Shown: piece by piece, positions 36,601 to 50,830 of the stretch | Layout of the letters: each line of letters starts with the position of its first letter | Position numbering within the stretch: position 1 is the stretch's first letter | NCBI GenBank assembly: GCA_013396635.1 | Contig: WBMW01005037.1 | Location: 124,001 to 188,000 of the forward strand | Length of the DNA: 64,000 nucleotides | From: Penelope pileata | Lineage: Eukaryota > Chordata > Aves > Galliformes > Cracidae | Reading direction: 5' to 3' | Notes under the pieces: generated by a model | What the model was told of the DNA's origin: nothing | Databases searched by the model: none | Seen by the model: only the letters and a program-made list of their open reading frames with translations | Translations under genes and position numbers: made by a program

Positions 36601-37090
36601 GCAGAGCGCTGCCTGCATGGGGACAGAGTTCAGCAAATGGAAAACACTGACATTTGTAAAAATAGTAACTGCTGGGTTAAAAATAGCAGCTGGTGAAATC
36701 AACGTGCAGTAACTTCTGAAACCCCCATGGGAACTTCTCCCTTCTGATCCTCTCCTGCTCTGCTCCCTGTGCTTTCTCCAGCTAGAAATCCCAAAGCAAA
36801 TCCCTCTGCAGATTGAAAATATTAAAGAAGCACCCTGTACACTGCAGAGGATGAGCTTTGGGTACTTTTTGGCATTTTTATGGATTTTTTTTGTTTGTGT
36901 TGAAACTTTGTGCCAGATGTGGGGGACGACAAATTCCTTTTTCGCTGAGCCTCCTGCATAGACTTGGGACAGACCAATTAGAAGGTTTGGGGGCTATTTT
37001 TCACTTTTCTTCCTCATCTTTTTTTGGTGTGTGAATTTTTTTTTTTTTTTGGGTGTATTTTGTGCATTTTGTTTTGGTTTTTTTGAGCAG

Positions 37091-37294
37091 TAGTCTTGCT
37101 CTGGTGTTCAAGACCCTCTGTCACCTCTGGGAGTGCAGACCTCGCTGCTATCGTCCTGTTCCGGCCCCTCGGCTCTGGCAGCAGCAGCAAGCAGACAGAT
37201 GGATTATAAATCCTGCACAGAGCTGCGGCCCAAGGGCAGCAGGCAGCCGGGCCCCCAGCCCCGCCGGGACCCTGGGCTCCCCGCAGCTGGGAAG
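37091..37294 (+). CDS. Candidate GC-rich exon with possible start codon, product unrecognised
   Basis: A long T-rich tract ending GGTTTTTTTGAGCAG gives a strong acceptor at 37090; a second possible acceptor ends at 37138. The exon is CpG-enriched, unlike its surroundings, and ends at AAG with a GTGCAG donor. An ATG at 37199-37201 in good context (CAGACAGATGG) reads 32 codons in phase to the donor, beginning MDYKSCTELRPKGSRQ and ending in AAGK. It might be an internal exon or, given the CpG content, an alternative first exon. The peptide is rich in P, G and R with no known motif, as chance frames in GC-rich DNA often are. Confidence 0.22.
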
Positions 37295-40200
37295 GTGCAG
37301 GCTTCTCTCCAGGGGACCGCGCGATGGCCAAGGAAGGAAGCAGCAAACTGTGTGATAGGAAGGGACAAGGGAGACCTTGAGTGGATTTTCTTTGGAGGAG
37401 GAGGAAGCTGTCATTTCTTAATGGGGCTGACAGTGGGGTCCATGCATGCTGGGGAGCAGCAGGGAGGGGCGGCTGGGTTGCGTGCGTGGAGATGTTCAGC
37501 TCTCGGCAGGACTTGCAGAAGTCTTGTTGGAAATCTCTTGCAGCTCTGGCTATGAACTTGGCTTGTTTTGACTGGACTAGATAACTGAGGCAGAAACAAT
37601 TATTGTGACAGACAGGCAGACCTGTTTCCTGAAGCTGCCCCAGCCACAGGGTAGGGAAAAGCAGGAGGGTCCTCTAGTAACCACAAATTTGATCACTTTT
37701 AAAATGTTTTTAGCTAGGGATCTGGAACATCCCACCTGGCACCCTGGCACCCAGGCTGAGAGCACTGCTGGGATGCATGTGGTGCTGTCCCCCTGGTCTC
37801 TGAGGGCAGGGTCTGCGGGCTGGCCCTGTGCCCACTGCCCTGCTCGAGCACCTCCTGCCTGTGCTCCGGCGCTGATTCACATGGGAAACTCATAAAGAGT
37901 GAGATTGCTCCAGGTTCTGTGCTGATACGTTACCAGTGCATCTGGAAATCATCATCTTTAAAATGCAGACAGATGCCTTTGTCCAGGTCTGGTGTTGGCT
38001 CCCAGGTGTGGCCCAGGTGCTTCTGCTGTGGCTGGAGGTGGCTGGGCGAGGACGTTGCATCTGGCAAAGAGAAGGGAGGTGGATGGCTGTAATTGTATTT
38101 AGTAAACTAAGCCCTCAGCATTTAATTACTTTTTTTTTTTTAAGGATTGGACATTCCACAGCCTGTTTCTCTAGATCATTTTAAATTAGTTTTGATGTTT
38201 AAATATACTTTGTATGAAGCTTGTCTAAATCCCTTAACCAGTATATTCCTGACAGCCCAAACATGCTTTCATTTGACAGAGCAGCGAAGAAAGTACTTTT
38301 TGTATTTGAGCAAAGCTGTTTTGTTCTTAAGTTAGGTTGTTCAAATCTTTCTAATTTGATCATTTCATATTTGATTCAGCTCATAAAAACTCTGCAGAAA
38401 CTCCTATTATGAATCTAAACTGAACATTCGTTTTCTTATCAAAATATTATTATAGAAAAATATTAGTCATTCTTCTTGGCGTAGTAAGCAAAGAAACATG
38501 TGGATGTGTTAATTTATTCCAGACCCAGCAAAGAAAGATAGTTTATATAAGTAAAATAAATAATTCTTGCCTATTTAATAATTGGATCACTTTAACGATA
38601 GTTGACTAATAGTCAGATGTCTGAAACGCATCTTGGCCATTTCTGTTCTTTGGGGAATTTAACATTTAAAGAGCATTTTTTCCAAGAATTGTCATTTTAA
38701 AATTGTTACCTTTTCACATACTTAATGTTTGTTGCCCTCCATAATTTATGAAGTCTGAACTGGGAGAAAACAGCTCAAATGGAACTGAAATTAGTCCCTT
38801 GGGAGTCTGCAAAGAAATTAAACTGAGATTATAAATCTTGTGAAGGATTTTAAGGTGGATACACACAAGATAAATTTATTTTACTGTCTAATGCAAGTAA
38901 AAAGATTTTGATTCTCAGAAACACTGAAGTATTGGTTAGTCACTTATTGTTTTTGGTGGTGTTAATGGACTGCTGAATTACAGATGTCTAATTCCAAATT
39001 GCCTTGGTGATACAGGAGTGAAAAAAGTCTCATTATTATACTGGAAACATGTCTATAGATAGTATATGAAATTCCTGTATTTCCACGTAACATTCCTCTT
39101 AAATTGTTAGATATTAAATTGTTAGCATTGTCTTCTGAGTTATTCTTCTAACTCTTCTATCATTTTATGTTTTCCCAACTTTGGGAACGCAGGTGACGTG
39201 TCTCCATGTTGGTAATTGATAACAGCCAGTTAATCTTAACTCTTAGTATTGTGCTACTTTAGATGACAAAATTCCACAATTGTATTTTTCCACTTGCCTG
39301 AGCTTTAAAGAAATCACTCCAGGGATTGTGTTACTTGTAATGAAATTAACCCCCCACTCCTTCCAGTGGAACGATGGTGAGAATATTGTTTATAGGGTAC
39401 GAACATACGCAGTAAGCACTTAAACATTCCTGGGTGTTTTTACTACCCTCCAAAATAATAATAATAATAAAAAAATCAGAATCTGGTGTACAGTAATAAT
39501 TTACATATCGTTTGAAAGGAATAATAGATGTTGTTAAAGTGTCAGAAACTGTTTGTTCTATAGAGACTGTAGAGTTATATAAAGAAACCGTGTTTGTTAA
39601 CAGAGCTTTGGGAACACGTGAACTGCTTGGTTCTGACAATGTAAAGATATTCGGGACAGTCGCAGGTGTGGTCTCGCTTTCCTTGTTTGTTCAGTGTGAT
39701 TTTTGCAGAAGCAGAATTTTTGGATCCATAGTGTAGGCACTCAGTACTGTTTTCTGGAAGAATGATACTTTCTTAGGGGGGAACAAAATTAAGGAACTAA
39801 TTGCAAAACAAAAAATCTCTCAGGTAATTACTGTTTTTCCTGGTAAGCTTTTCCTGTGGTATGTTATCACAGTAAGGACATGAAAGAGGGGGAAGTTTGA
39901 GTCAATCTTTTTGATGCTTGCATTTTTTGCTTGGAAGCATCCCTCTCTCTTTCTCTTTTTTAAAATTGTATTTGATGTATCAAATTCAAGATGGGATTAA
40001 TAAAATTTGATTTAAATCACTGGATAATGTTTTCTTTATTATAGTATTAAACTTTTAGTAATAAACTTAGACGCAGCCTTATATAAGCTAAAAATTTAAA
40101 TTCTTAAATTTTAAGAACAAGGTAGATATAGTTTGTTTTTCATAATTTTGTTGTAGGATTTCCTTAATGAATTTATGGTTGGTCAGATTTATCATGTGAA

Positions 40201-41000
40201 ATGTATTACGTGATCATCAGATAGTAGACTTTATTTTACCATTGTTAATATGAACTGTGCTAAAAGGCATGGGTTTGCATGAGACCAGTTTGCATGTATT
40301 TGAAGATCTTTCTGTACATTTATACGGAGTGCTAGGAAGCCAGCTGCATCCTGATTATGAACTGTAACTGTAGTGCTAAACGTTTAAATGAGAACATCTA
40401 TATTTAAAGGAAGAATAGGGAATTCGGTAGCAGCAACAACAAATAGAAATGTAGGAATCTTAAATGATGGGGAAAGGGAGGTACCAAATAATTTTTTTGA
40501 ACTCGAAAAATTAAATTTAAATTCTTAAATCTTACTGAAAATAGATTTATAGCATTTTTCTAAATTCTTTTAAAAAAAATCACACATGGAAAACTAATAT
40601 TCTGAAAAGCTGTAGCATGGCATTTCTAAATAGAGGAATGCAATTAATGAGATGCTAATTAAGACATTTGTTACTAATCCTTAGTATTACACACTCACCC
40701 ACCCACTCGGGGAAGTTAATTAAAACAAAGTAAATGCTGGGGGTCTGTGAAAGAACACAAACCCAACTTATTATTGACACGATACAAATAATAAAAATCC
40801 TGTCTGAAGCCAGGAGACTCCCTAGGTCAGAGCTGTCTCCCAGAGGCTCGCTGGAGGTCTGGTGCTGCTTCCCCAGTGCTGCTCTTTGCTCTCCTGTGTG
40901 CAACAGAAGCAGCAGCAGGCATTTAGATTACCTCTTATTAAAAGGGAGCACGTTATCATCAGAAAGCCATGCTGGAAAAGGGAATGTACAACTCGTTTAG
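37295..41000. other. AT-rich block, possible conserved noncoding DNA
   Basis: From about 38.1 to 40.7 kb the sequence is distinctly AT-rich, with many TAATT, ATTA and TTTAAAT words and no sizeable reading frames. Blocks like this in bird genomes are often deeply conserved enhancers, but conservation cannot be judged from one sequence. A 12-bp direct repeat TTAAATTGTTAG occurs twice, 3 bases apart, near 39099-39125. The 37.3-37.9 kb part is GC-richer and unremarkable. Confidence 0.35.
39454..39470. repeat. (AAT)n microsatellite
   Basis: Between five and six copies of AAT followed by an A-run. Simple slippage repeat. Confidence 0.85.
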
Positions 41001-44000
41001 CAGTGATTTTGATTGTCTGTAACTATTTGCAGTACTGAACCTGCTAAGCTCCAGTCCCTTTCTGTTTATTTGAAGGTATTTTAAATCATATTTTTTTTAA
41101 GCGAGCAATGTAGGGAAAAGGCAGTTTGGCAAAAAAAACTCTGAGTATTGACTTAGTGTTTGCATATTTGGGAAGGATTCCCTCTGAAATATTCCTAAGG
41201 CATTAGAAAACTGGAAAGGAAAAAGAAACTCACTGCAGTAAAATCACTGATGCAATTAACATTTGCTGAAGTGATGCATGACTTTCAGAGGTGGGAGCTA
41301 CCTAAAGCGTTTGTTTCTATGCCCATACCCAAACTGAGGGAGATGAGCAATCTACTGTTTCAGTTTCTCCCATCAGATTGTGCTGATTCTCCTGTGATCT
41401 GATGGCTCTTGCTGAAAAACTAGCTTTAATTGTTGAATTCCTCGCCTGTCCCCTTACACCCCACGTTTTCCCATTCCCCTCCACCTCTGCAAATCACCGA
41501 GTCAAAAGTACATAGCCAGGTATCTGGTGCATACCACCGGTATCTTAAACATCACCTCTCAGATCTCTCCTTGGGGCAGCGTGTAGCTGCCAAAACAGAC
41601 TCCTGCCGAGTATCAAAGGGCATCTCCTGCAAACAAATGAGATTTCCCTTAGTGTTTTTGACAGAGCAGCTGTCTGGCTTGATCAAAACCGCAGCTGGAG
41701 AGCCCCTGCCTCACTCATCCTTTTTTATTATTTATTTTTTTACATGGAGTTTATAAATAGGCCGTTCTACTCACGCAGTTATGACTCTGTGAGCAGGCAG
41801 GCTGTTGGGGGTCACTTAATGCACTGTGCATTGCCACGTCTGTGGAAGATGCTGTGCCCTGATGCACAGCCCTGGGCAGTCACGGTGCAAGACTTCCAGC
41901 TCTGTGACCCTGCCTTCCTTGCTCTCCTTCCCTGGCACACATTTCCGAACTTCCTCTCTGTGCAAAACTTCATATTATTCCCTAAATCCACCCACAGCTG
42001 TTGCCAGAGGTCGAGGCAGAGCCCTGGGGACTGTGGTTGTGGTGTTACTCAAATGCCTTCATGCAGCCTGAGGGAGGGGCTCCTCGATGCCCCTCTGGTA
42101 CCAAGCTGCTTCCAGGGGGTTGTGCACAGTGTGTGAGTGGCCGTGAGGCCTCGCGTGGTCCCTGTGCCACCACAGTCCTGTGCCTGACCAGGCTGCGGCC
42201 TCCCATGGCTGAGCTTTCCCCTAACAGCCTCTGCTCCCTAGACGTGTAGCCCAGGTCTATAGAAGATGTGGGTGCTTGGGCATCAGCTCTGCTTTGCCGT
42301 GAGAGTTATGATGCAGAAATAGAGCTTTAGGATTTGAAGAATATGCTGGTTATGGTGTGGGTTCGATCAAGCTGGCAAGTGAAGCTGGCACCTCACAGGG
42401 CAGCACAGCTGCCAGCAGCCACGTTTGCTGCCAGCATGGATGGCACTGGGGACCAGTAGCCCAGTGGTGGCAGATCAGCTGCCTACATATGGGAAAATCT
42501 GTCTGGTATGGATTGTGGCCATGCTGAATAGGGGAATTTATAAGCTGAACGCCTGTTGTGCTCACTTGTAGGCCGCTGTGAGGTGCTCTGCTTGTGGCTG
42601 TCACTGCAGCCCTCACACAGGCAGGGGCCTGGGGATTTCTCACCTATTTAGAACTTCCTAATAAAAGGTGTGAACCAGGGATGTAGTGTGGGGGAAGGCC
42701 TAATGCTGTAGAAAATTAAATGAGCATAGGGCCCTATACATGGTGCACTTTACATTGGAGGTTTGGTGAAATAGTCAGCAGAGGATAAGCATAAGCACTG
42801 CAATAGTAAATATGTTGGTTCAGAGGCATTATGCATTAATACATATTATTTTGGTATTATTTGGACTTAGACTGAGCTCATCCCTGTACTAATCTGAATG
42901 CTTTGCTCTTATCCAAGCTGTTCCAGGCTGCCCATACAGTGAGTAGACAACCAGCCCATCGTTTCTGTAATTCTCATAATCTAATTACTGCCTGCCAGAG
43001 CAGCAAGTAACTTCAGCTGAAATCACGATGTACTGCCTCGATGCAGATGTCTGACCTGGAGTGAAGATTAGCTGAAAGTGTACTGAGGGCTCTTCAGTGC
43101 ATCAGGAGGCCGAGGTGCTTCTGGGGCTGTGAATTGTTCCTATTGCTCGGCTGTGTGTGCGCTTTGGAGTGCGTGACACTTGACTACAACAATTTCAAGG
43201 CTGAGAAAAATGATGCAAAGGAAACAACCACGTCTTCCTCTAGGACAAGGTAGCTACTTTGTCCTGTGGCAATCAGTTGTAAGGAAAGCCTCCCTCCCTA
43301 GCAGCCCAGATGGACAGACCTCCCCTCCGGGCACTGCACAGAGTTTTGGCTGCTCTCAGTTCACTCATTCTGGCTTCTTGTTTGTTTGTTTTTAAGGAAA
43401 AAAATAGAACATTAATTATTATTTTTAAAGGGCTAGATTCTCACTGCAGAAAAGCCCAAGTAAAGTAATCTTACCACAGTTACCTTGCTTAAAATATTTA
43501 ATCTGTTCAGTTTGCTGTCATTGCCCTGCTGACCACTACTTTTGAGCCAGAAGTGGTCAGAAGTGCCTGGTGCTGCTGTTCATGGCTCCTCTGATGTTTC
43601 TGCATTGATTTGGAGTGGCAATGAAAACTCTCCTTTGATGCAGGCCTGACTAGTCCAGCAACATAGCACCAGCGTGAGCAGCGTGTGAATCTAGAATTTG
43701 TTTTACGAACTTGCTTAAAACCAGCCATTTGGCAGTCCTTCCAGAAAGAAAACAGAAACCAAGCCCACCCTGCAATTCCCTGCGTGGTCCAGGTCACCGT
43801 TTGTTATTCCCAACAAGCATGCTGTTTTAGGGGAAGCACCTGTGAGAAAGTGCTGTGTTCTCGGTGGCTGGAGAGGAAAACATTACAGGTACTTGCTGGC
43901 TGGAAAAGAAAGATGCAGCAAGCAGCAGCTAGTTGCAAAATAGCTGCTTTAAAGCAGAAGCTGCTTGGCTCTGCCAGAGCTAAAGGGCCAGCCCCAGAAT

Positions 44001-44606
44001 GGAATGCTTATAAAAATAAGATGGTAACCATGCAGCAGAGAAGGAGTAGAGACCAGGAAGTTTCAGTGTTACATACAACACGATACTCTGCTTGGAAAAA
44101 TATTGTCACAATTATAGAGATACAGGCATGAGTCCATGGTTAAAAGGCATAACCAAGTACCTATCATTAGGGTGATTTTAATCTCTCATTTCCAATTTTG
44201 TCTGTGGAAGAAACTCCTTTTGGCTTGAAAATTCTCATATGAAATGTTGAGCCAAAGATCTCTCCTTGTCTCATTTGGGGAAAAAGTAGTAATTGGTTAA
44301 GGCTGTTTTGGAGTTACAGAGGAGGAGAAACTTGTCTTATACCATTTAAAAACATAACAGTATATCTAGTTATTGAAAAAATTATAAGGTTATGGGTTTA
44401 TTTCAGTTTAACCATGTTGGTATTTATTTATTGGTTTGTTTTTTAACAAAATGAAAGAAAATGCTCCTTTCGTGTAACCTAATGGTGAAATAAGAGAGCA
44501 ACCTGTAAAAGCAGAATGCAGATCCTCGGTCATCCTGAGTAACAGTAGCATATCTTTGTTCTCTATACTTAAGAAATCTTGCAGTTTGTGTGAGAGATTT
44601 TTTTCC

Positions 44607-44626
44607 TTTTTTTTTTTTTTTTTTTT
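44607..44626. repeat. 20-T homopolymer
   Basis: Uninterrupted T-run preceded by a shorter one (TTTTTTTCC). No AATAAA on the minus strand at the distance expected of a poly(A) tail. Confidence 0.9.
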
Positions 44627-45056
44627 GCAACTTTTTAGTAGTGGAAGCTGATCTCTGTCCTCGTGGTTTAAAAGGCAGGCTACTCCTTGAGCTCTAATTA
44701 TATCCAGAGGGACAAGTTTCTGTTGGGTAGGGGCTGTAGATATTTGAGATCTAGCGTAAACCCTCTGACTTCACCCTCCTTCAGAAGTCTCAGACATGCT
44801 TCAGTAAGCCAACGTGGGGCACTGGAGAAGGGACAAATATGATCAGAGAATGAGTGCTAGGCTGACACCTCTCCTATTTTTTGTGCTGTCAACTAGAGAG
44901 ATGGTAAACTGTAGCACTGCTCTGGCTCTAAAAGTTATTTAAGAGCATGTAGTCAAAACTCTAGAGAGAAGCTGTACTAGAATTTCTGCTAGCCTCACAT
45001 CTTACACATTTGGATAAAAATTTTAAAGCACTTTTTAAATGATCTGTCTTGCTGTC

Positions 45057-45076
45057 TTTTTTTTTTTTTTTTTTTT
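45057..45076. repeat. 20-T homopolymer
   Basis: Uninterrupted T-run. On the minus strand an AATAAA lies about 45-50 bases before the corresponding A-run, a little farther than usual, so a minus-oriented retrocopy tail is possible but weak. Confidence 0.9.
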
Positions 45077-48000
45077 ACCCTCCCTCTTGTGATACATCAG
45101 AATGGCAACACAGACACCAATTTTTATTTTTTATTTTTTTAAATCTTTTTCCATTAAGGGCATCTCAACAAAAAATAACTTCCTGGCTTCATAAAGGTAA
45201 GCCACTGCTGAAAAGTGAGCTGGTGTGCCTTCTTTTGAGCTGTCAGCTTACAGGCAAGCCGTACCTTCTTGTGGCATTCTATGAAGAAATTAATTAGAGA
45301 CATTTAAGCATTCTTCTCAGTACAAATCTGTAGCAACTTTTGCACTTACAGAAATGTGGCAACAACTTTGTAATAATTCAGCCTGTGGAATATTATTTCA
45401 ACAAGTTATTTTCTGTCCTTCCTTTCTTACACTTATTTTACTACAGGAGGGACAGAGTGGTTCATCTCTTGGGTTTTCAGTGGCTCTGCCCTACAGACCT
45501 GTGCTGTAGGTGTCTCTGCTCACCATTGGGGTGCTGAGAAGCCCAAGGTTCAGCAAGTCTTTTTTTCACACATTTAGGAAAGGTAAATATTCTGTATGGA
45601 TTTCTTATGTACTAGCGTTTAGAAATCTTTAACAGATAACGTTTTGGAAGCATTTTCTTTATTAGAGAGATCTTGGCTGACATGATTCGCCTCAGCAAGC
45701 ACTGAACATATATATGTGTCAACTTCGTGAGGTCTACCGAGATACTCTGTGTGCTCTCAAAGGTGGTGCTTCTGCCAAAGATGTTGGTGTTTACTTAGCA
45801 AGCAAGGCAAAATTCTTCAGAACCAGCAAAAAAAAAATAGGTCTAACAAAAATAGTTTGAGTAAACAAAGATGTTTCTCTTCTGAGAGAAGGTAGCATGT
45901 GCCTGTGTAAGGACACGATCCCTACAGTCTGCCCCACCACAGTTTATAAATAAAAAAAAAAAATCCTCAGTGGAAAATTAAAAAAAAAATAAAATCAGGA
46001 GCTTTGTTGCTTTTCTTTTGTGAGTGCTCAACAGACTCCTGATGTTTTCTGCCTCTTTTTAGACTACAGCTTTTCTATACAGAACTTTGAATTTGTCACA
46101 AGTGCTGGCGATTGCAGAGGACATTACAGCGATGTCTGGGGCTCAGCTGGTGGGCAGCCTCCTCTGGCTCTGTTCTGTGGGGCACGGATGCTGCTGGTGT
46201 CACCTTTTCACCAAATAAATGACCTCTGTGGGTACAATAGGAGAAGTACAAAGGCAGGGAGTGGCCACTCGCCACGGCAGCGTTGATACCGCGCTTTGTG
46301 CTCAGGGTTGGACAGGCTGTGCTTGAGTGCTCGCTGCTGGGGTAGTGCCGTTCCCCAAAGCTCTCCATTTATTTTTTAATCTATTTTTCCTCTCTTAATT
46401 TAGGGAAAGTAATGGAGCCAGCCCCTGTAAATGGGTAGTTTAATGTTTTCTGGTCATTTTAAAAGAATGAACTGCTGGTGATGCTGGTTTGCTTTAAGGA
46501 GGGAAGAGTTGTCATTAGGACATGGCTGGCTGGTGGAGGCCCCTGCGGTCTGATGGTGCTTCCCCAGTGCCACTTTCCGTACTTCATGCCCTGAAAAACA
46601 ACAAATTCCTCTTCTACATGTGTGGTCAAATAATTTCACTTTTCAACCAAGATTAGTTTCTGTCTAGGCAAGTTCATTTGCAGGAGGAAACCTTGGCAGG
46701 CCACAGGCCTGGGGTGACAGATGCTTGCTGTCTGCAGCCTGGCCTCACTGAAGGCCGGGGCTTCATTTTGCATTGGGGGTGAAAACAAGAAGGCCAGTTT
46801 GAGGAGCTTGTGGGCCTCCGGTGGGATGAGTGAGCTGTGCTGTAAATCCTGTGAGGGCTGGGGGCACGTACCTGTGTGTAAAGCAGTGCTACCAGGTGCC
46901 CCCTCCTCAGTAAATTACACCTGGATTGAATGGACCCGATGGCTCAGCCTGGTGTGTGGCTGGAGCTGCAGGCAGGTGACCTTTGCTATCTGGCAGCTTT
47001 ATTGTCCTCTGCTCCACCTCAGGTGTCACCTGCATTTCCAGGAAGTGCATGAAACACGCAGGACAGAGTTCATCTACACAAGGTATCCTGCAAAGTTTGT
47101 TGCCTTGGGAAAGGATTTGTTTCTTGCTAGGAAACTTGTAGCTCTGTTTAAACTTTTTGTAGTCCATAAAAATAGAAGGAAGATGCATTTGCAGCTGTAG
47201 CCTAACTGCATAGCTGGCTTTGTATTGCTTGAAAACAAGTTGTTTCCCTTGACCTTGATGAGAGCTCAGACGAAGGTGCTGCAAAGGAATATAACTTAAA
47301 CTATAGGGTAGGGGTGGTTTGCCCCCTTTTAAAACCTGTCATAACTGATAAACTGAGTACTTCACAAGAAGCATTTCAGAAGGAGCTCGAACAGTGGAGA
47401 AGACTGGTATTTTAATTTCAATAGATTGTTCTCGCTTGTACCAGCAGAAAATTCAATTCATTTCTTCATCAAGCTGCATTTTTGGCTTAAGCTTGAATGC
47501 CTTTAAAAAAGGCCAGTCTCTATTTAAAGACTTTAAGATGTGATATCAATATCTGAAATGCAGACAGCAGCGTTCTGTTATTTAAAAATAAAAATAAAAA
47601 AGGGCAACAGAAAAATGTGCTATCTGTGATACTATCAGCATGCTCGATATCATGCCACCTGAAGCTTCCTGGGAGCTTTTCTGTCAGCTCAGACCGTTTG
47701 GATCAACTTTTGCACATTTTTCAAGCCAGTAAGATTGCAAACAAGAATTTAGAGACTGCAAAGTAGTAAAATTGCAAAGGAGAGACACTGGAGTTGGAGG
47801 GAAGGGACTCTAATATTTAGTTTCTTTTTCTTGGCTTTATTTAGACTCCCAAATGACAATGTTTCTAGTTTTCTAGCACAAAAGAGGCCTCACGCTGTTC
47901 AGGATCTGCTGTAAAGTCCTAGTACAGATCATTCTGTTTCCCAAACAATTTATCTCGTTCAGTGATATTTTATTTCACAGCTACAGTTTATACACCCTAG

Positions 48001-48154
48001 TCTAAGAGATGGTATTTTTGGAAACCTCCCATTTATCTAACAATAAAAGCCAAGATGGAATATCAGCTTCCATTTAGATTTTCCTGAATTCTCTCCCATT
48101 TGAATCAATAACTTCTTAAATTAAACTTTCTTTTACTTTTAAGGAGAAATATCC

Positions 48155-48170
48155 AAAAAAAAAAAAAAAA
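48155..48170. repeat. 16-A homopolymer
   Basis: Uninterrupted A-run with no AATAAA within 40 bases upstream; a simple repeat. Confidence 0.9.
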
Positions 48171-50830
48171 GGATAGTTAAAATACTATTTTAAACAAATA
48201 CTGAGGATCAAAAAGGAAAAAAGCATTAATTTCAAATAACTCAAGTGGTTTAAGTGGTCTTTGCAACATTTATATCATTATAAAATATTTTTAATCACAG
48301 GAGTGTAACTGATTTACAGCATACACTGTGAATGCTCTAAGTAAATGTGTGCTGGCTGACAGAACTTTCAGTTTGTGCACATCAGTGTCACGTCTTAAAT
48401 ACTGGCTGTAGGGAGAGAGACCAGGAGAATGGAGAGAGAGAATCAGATCAAAAAACTGTTTGACGATCTGACTTGTAGAAAATAAAAAAAGACGCTACCT
48501 TCTTTTTTTTGATTTGACCCAAGTACCTGAAGGGAGCTCTGTGCACAGCCGGTCACAGTAGCACTTTCATTTCTGTCACAGAGGTCTAAATAAATGAATT
48601 GGCCATCTGCAATTAATTCGCATTGTACAAATAGTTTGAAGACTGAGTAGTCTGTCTTCTGAACAGAGCAATCTATTTTTAGCTTTTCAAGCAAGCCTGT
48701 TTTGTGTTCTTTGTAGAGTCAGCGACATTCTTTCAATTTTTCAGCTTAATTAACACAAAAGAAATTGTAATCTGAGACGGCAGCAGAAACAAGAACCCCC
48801 TGAAAACCATGAATTTGCAAGAAAGCAGATGATGGCAGCTTTGCAAAAGATAGTCAACGGAAAAAAGGGAAGAAAAAGTTCAGAGCAGTGGGATTTTGGC
48901 TGGATATTGTAAGAGCTAATTTTATACGTACAGTTTGTTGATTTACAGTGAATGTTTATGGGTCCTGTAGTTAATGGTCGATTCTTTAATCTGAAAATGA
49001 TAAGAGCCACAGAAAGACCGTTTTCACAGCTTTCTGACTTTCTGAAAGAGGTGATAGCTACGACAGAAGATTTCTTGTAGATAAAGCAGATTTCTGTAGA
49101 ATTACGTACAGTTATCTGGGTGTGTTAGCACACAGCCTGGGTGTGAACGTGGATGTCTGCTCCTTGGATGGTCGAGGGAGCACTGAATCCCCTCTGGATG
49201 GACTCTGTACTTGCAGTTGGGGGTAAATCCACGCACATATTTATTAGAATCATGCCCTGGCAAGTGCAAAAATACACGTGCATCAAAAGTTGTATTCTAG
49301 ACGATGTTAGTTAGAAGATTTGTGGTGATCATTTAAGGAAAGGAAGGCATAGGTTACTGTGCAGGGGGATTTTAGTTAAAATCTCAGTTCTAGATACAAA
49401 AAAAGGAAGTAAAAAAACTGAATAAACTACAGAATACCAATTGCAATCATTAACTGTTAAGAAATAGTACTTTGCAAGGACAATAACATTTCTGTGCCTG
49501 CTGGCAGGTGCATTTTTCTGTTTAGATTTATTAAATATATACAGCATTAGCATAGCTGTGCATTAATACTGTGCATTTGTAGCATGCAAACCTCCCAATT
49601 AATTATTTTCCCAAATACCTCTTTGGGGGTGCATGGTTAAAAGATGCAAACAGCAGGAGTAGTCACAAACCTCCCTTCTTTGAATCTGTGCAGAGAGAAG
49701 CCTGAAGTACAGCTCCAAGAAGCATTCTGGGGACTCGGGCAGCCTTGTCCAGCTGATTGCCACTGCAGTGTGGGGACACAAATGTATTCCTGCAACAGCT
49801 GCTGCTCCTGCAGCTTTGTGTTCCTGAATCACCTGTATGGTCTTTTAAAGATAACTGTAGATTCTGAATTGTATCATGTGCAATGTATATTTTAGAGGTG
49901 TTTTGCTGCATAAAAATACAGTGAAATTTCTAATGTGATTATTTTGCAAATACTGTGGTAGCTAAGACAGATCTACCACGCAGATCCACCCGGGCCCTTA
50001 AATACCAAAATACTTCTTGAAATCTCGTCTTTAGGTGCTTTTGAAAATTTTTCCCCAGTGAGTATCAACTTAATCTGATTCCTTACCAGTATTTGTGTAT
50101 GAGGAAGTCCTGTCACTTATTACAGAAAAAAAAATGTGCACAAAGAGGGTTTGTTTAACAAGCTGAATTTAGTTCACAGAACTGTAAGTACCTTCAAATG
50201 CATCACATTGAAGTAGAAGCCGCAAGTGACTTCTGATTAAAATTCCTCAGTTTGTTTCATAAATGTTTTCCAGCAGAATGTCCAGTTCTAACCAGTTTTG
50301 TAGTACCAGAGCCTGACGACCTGAGTTCTGGGGGGGACTTTCTCTGAGAAGAGTTTACCAGATCGCATCCTCTTTTTTTCCTCTCTGTAGAAACAGTAAA
50401 TGAAAACTGTAGCTGAGTAGTTGTGAGGAGGAGGAAGAAATTCTTACTCAGAAACAATAAGGAATTTATAAAGTTGCAAAGCCCAACTGGGGGGTTAAGA
50501 AGGTGCATAACTGCCATGTGGAGTGAGCTGACAAAGGATGCTGGAAGCAGAAGGGAGTTGGGAGCAGTGGTGGGGAAGGTTCTTTGCTCACCTGGAAACT
50601 CTGGAAACCTGAGTCAGGTAACCCATAACGGTTTCTTTAAAAGCCCTCATTTTGATTTTAAGCTCTTCACAGTGCCAGATTTGATGCACACTTGTGAGTC
50701 TGACTGAAGGTAGCACGAAGGCTGCTGCTCAGCGCTGACTGTTGGGGATCGGTTGGTGTGCTTTTCCATGAACTTACCCCACCACACAGTGTTAAAGGAG
50801 GCAGGAGAAAATGGGTGTTAGTAACATCCT

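Larger units (their letters stand above)
41001..50830. other. Unique sequence with homopolymer tracts, no supported gene
   Basis: Mixed sequence in which no exon could be supported. The longest frames (41430-41756, 43685-44131 and 46721-47200 on the plus strand) show no motifs and lack good splice sites at both ends. Another cluster of CACCTG-type E-boxes lies around 46919-47035. The strand asymmetry seen at 17-30 kb is weaker here, so the plus-strand unit may have ended. Confidence 0.4.

Noticed and set aside
40090..40530. Shared AAATTTAAATTCTTAAAT at about 40094 and 40513
   Set aside because: Almost pure A/T word in AT-rich DNA; likely coincidence.
40855..46575. Similar words around 40859 and 46541 (TGGTGCTTCCCCAGTGC-like)
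   Set aside because: Similarity covers only about 20 bases and fades at once on both sides; not enough to call a dispersed repeat.
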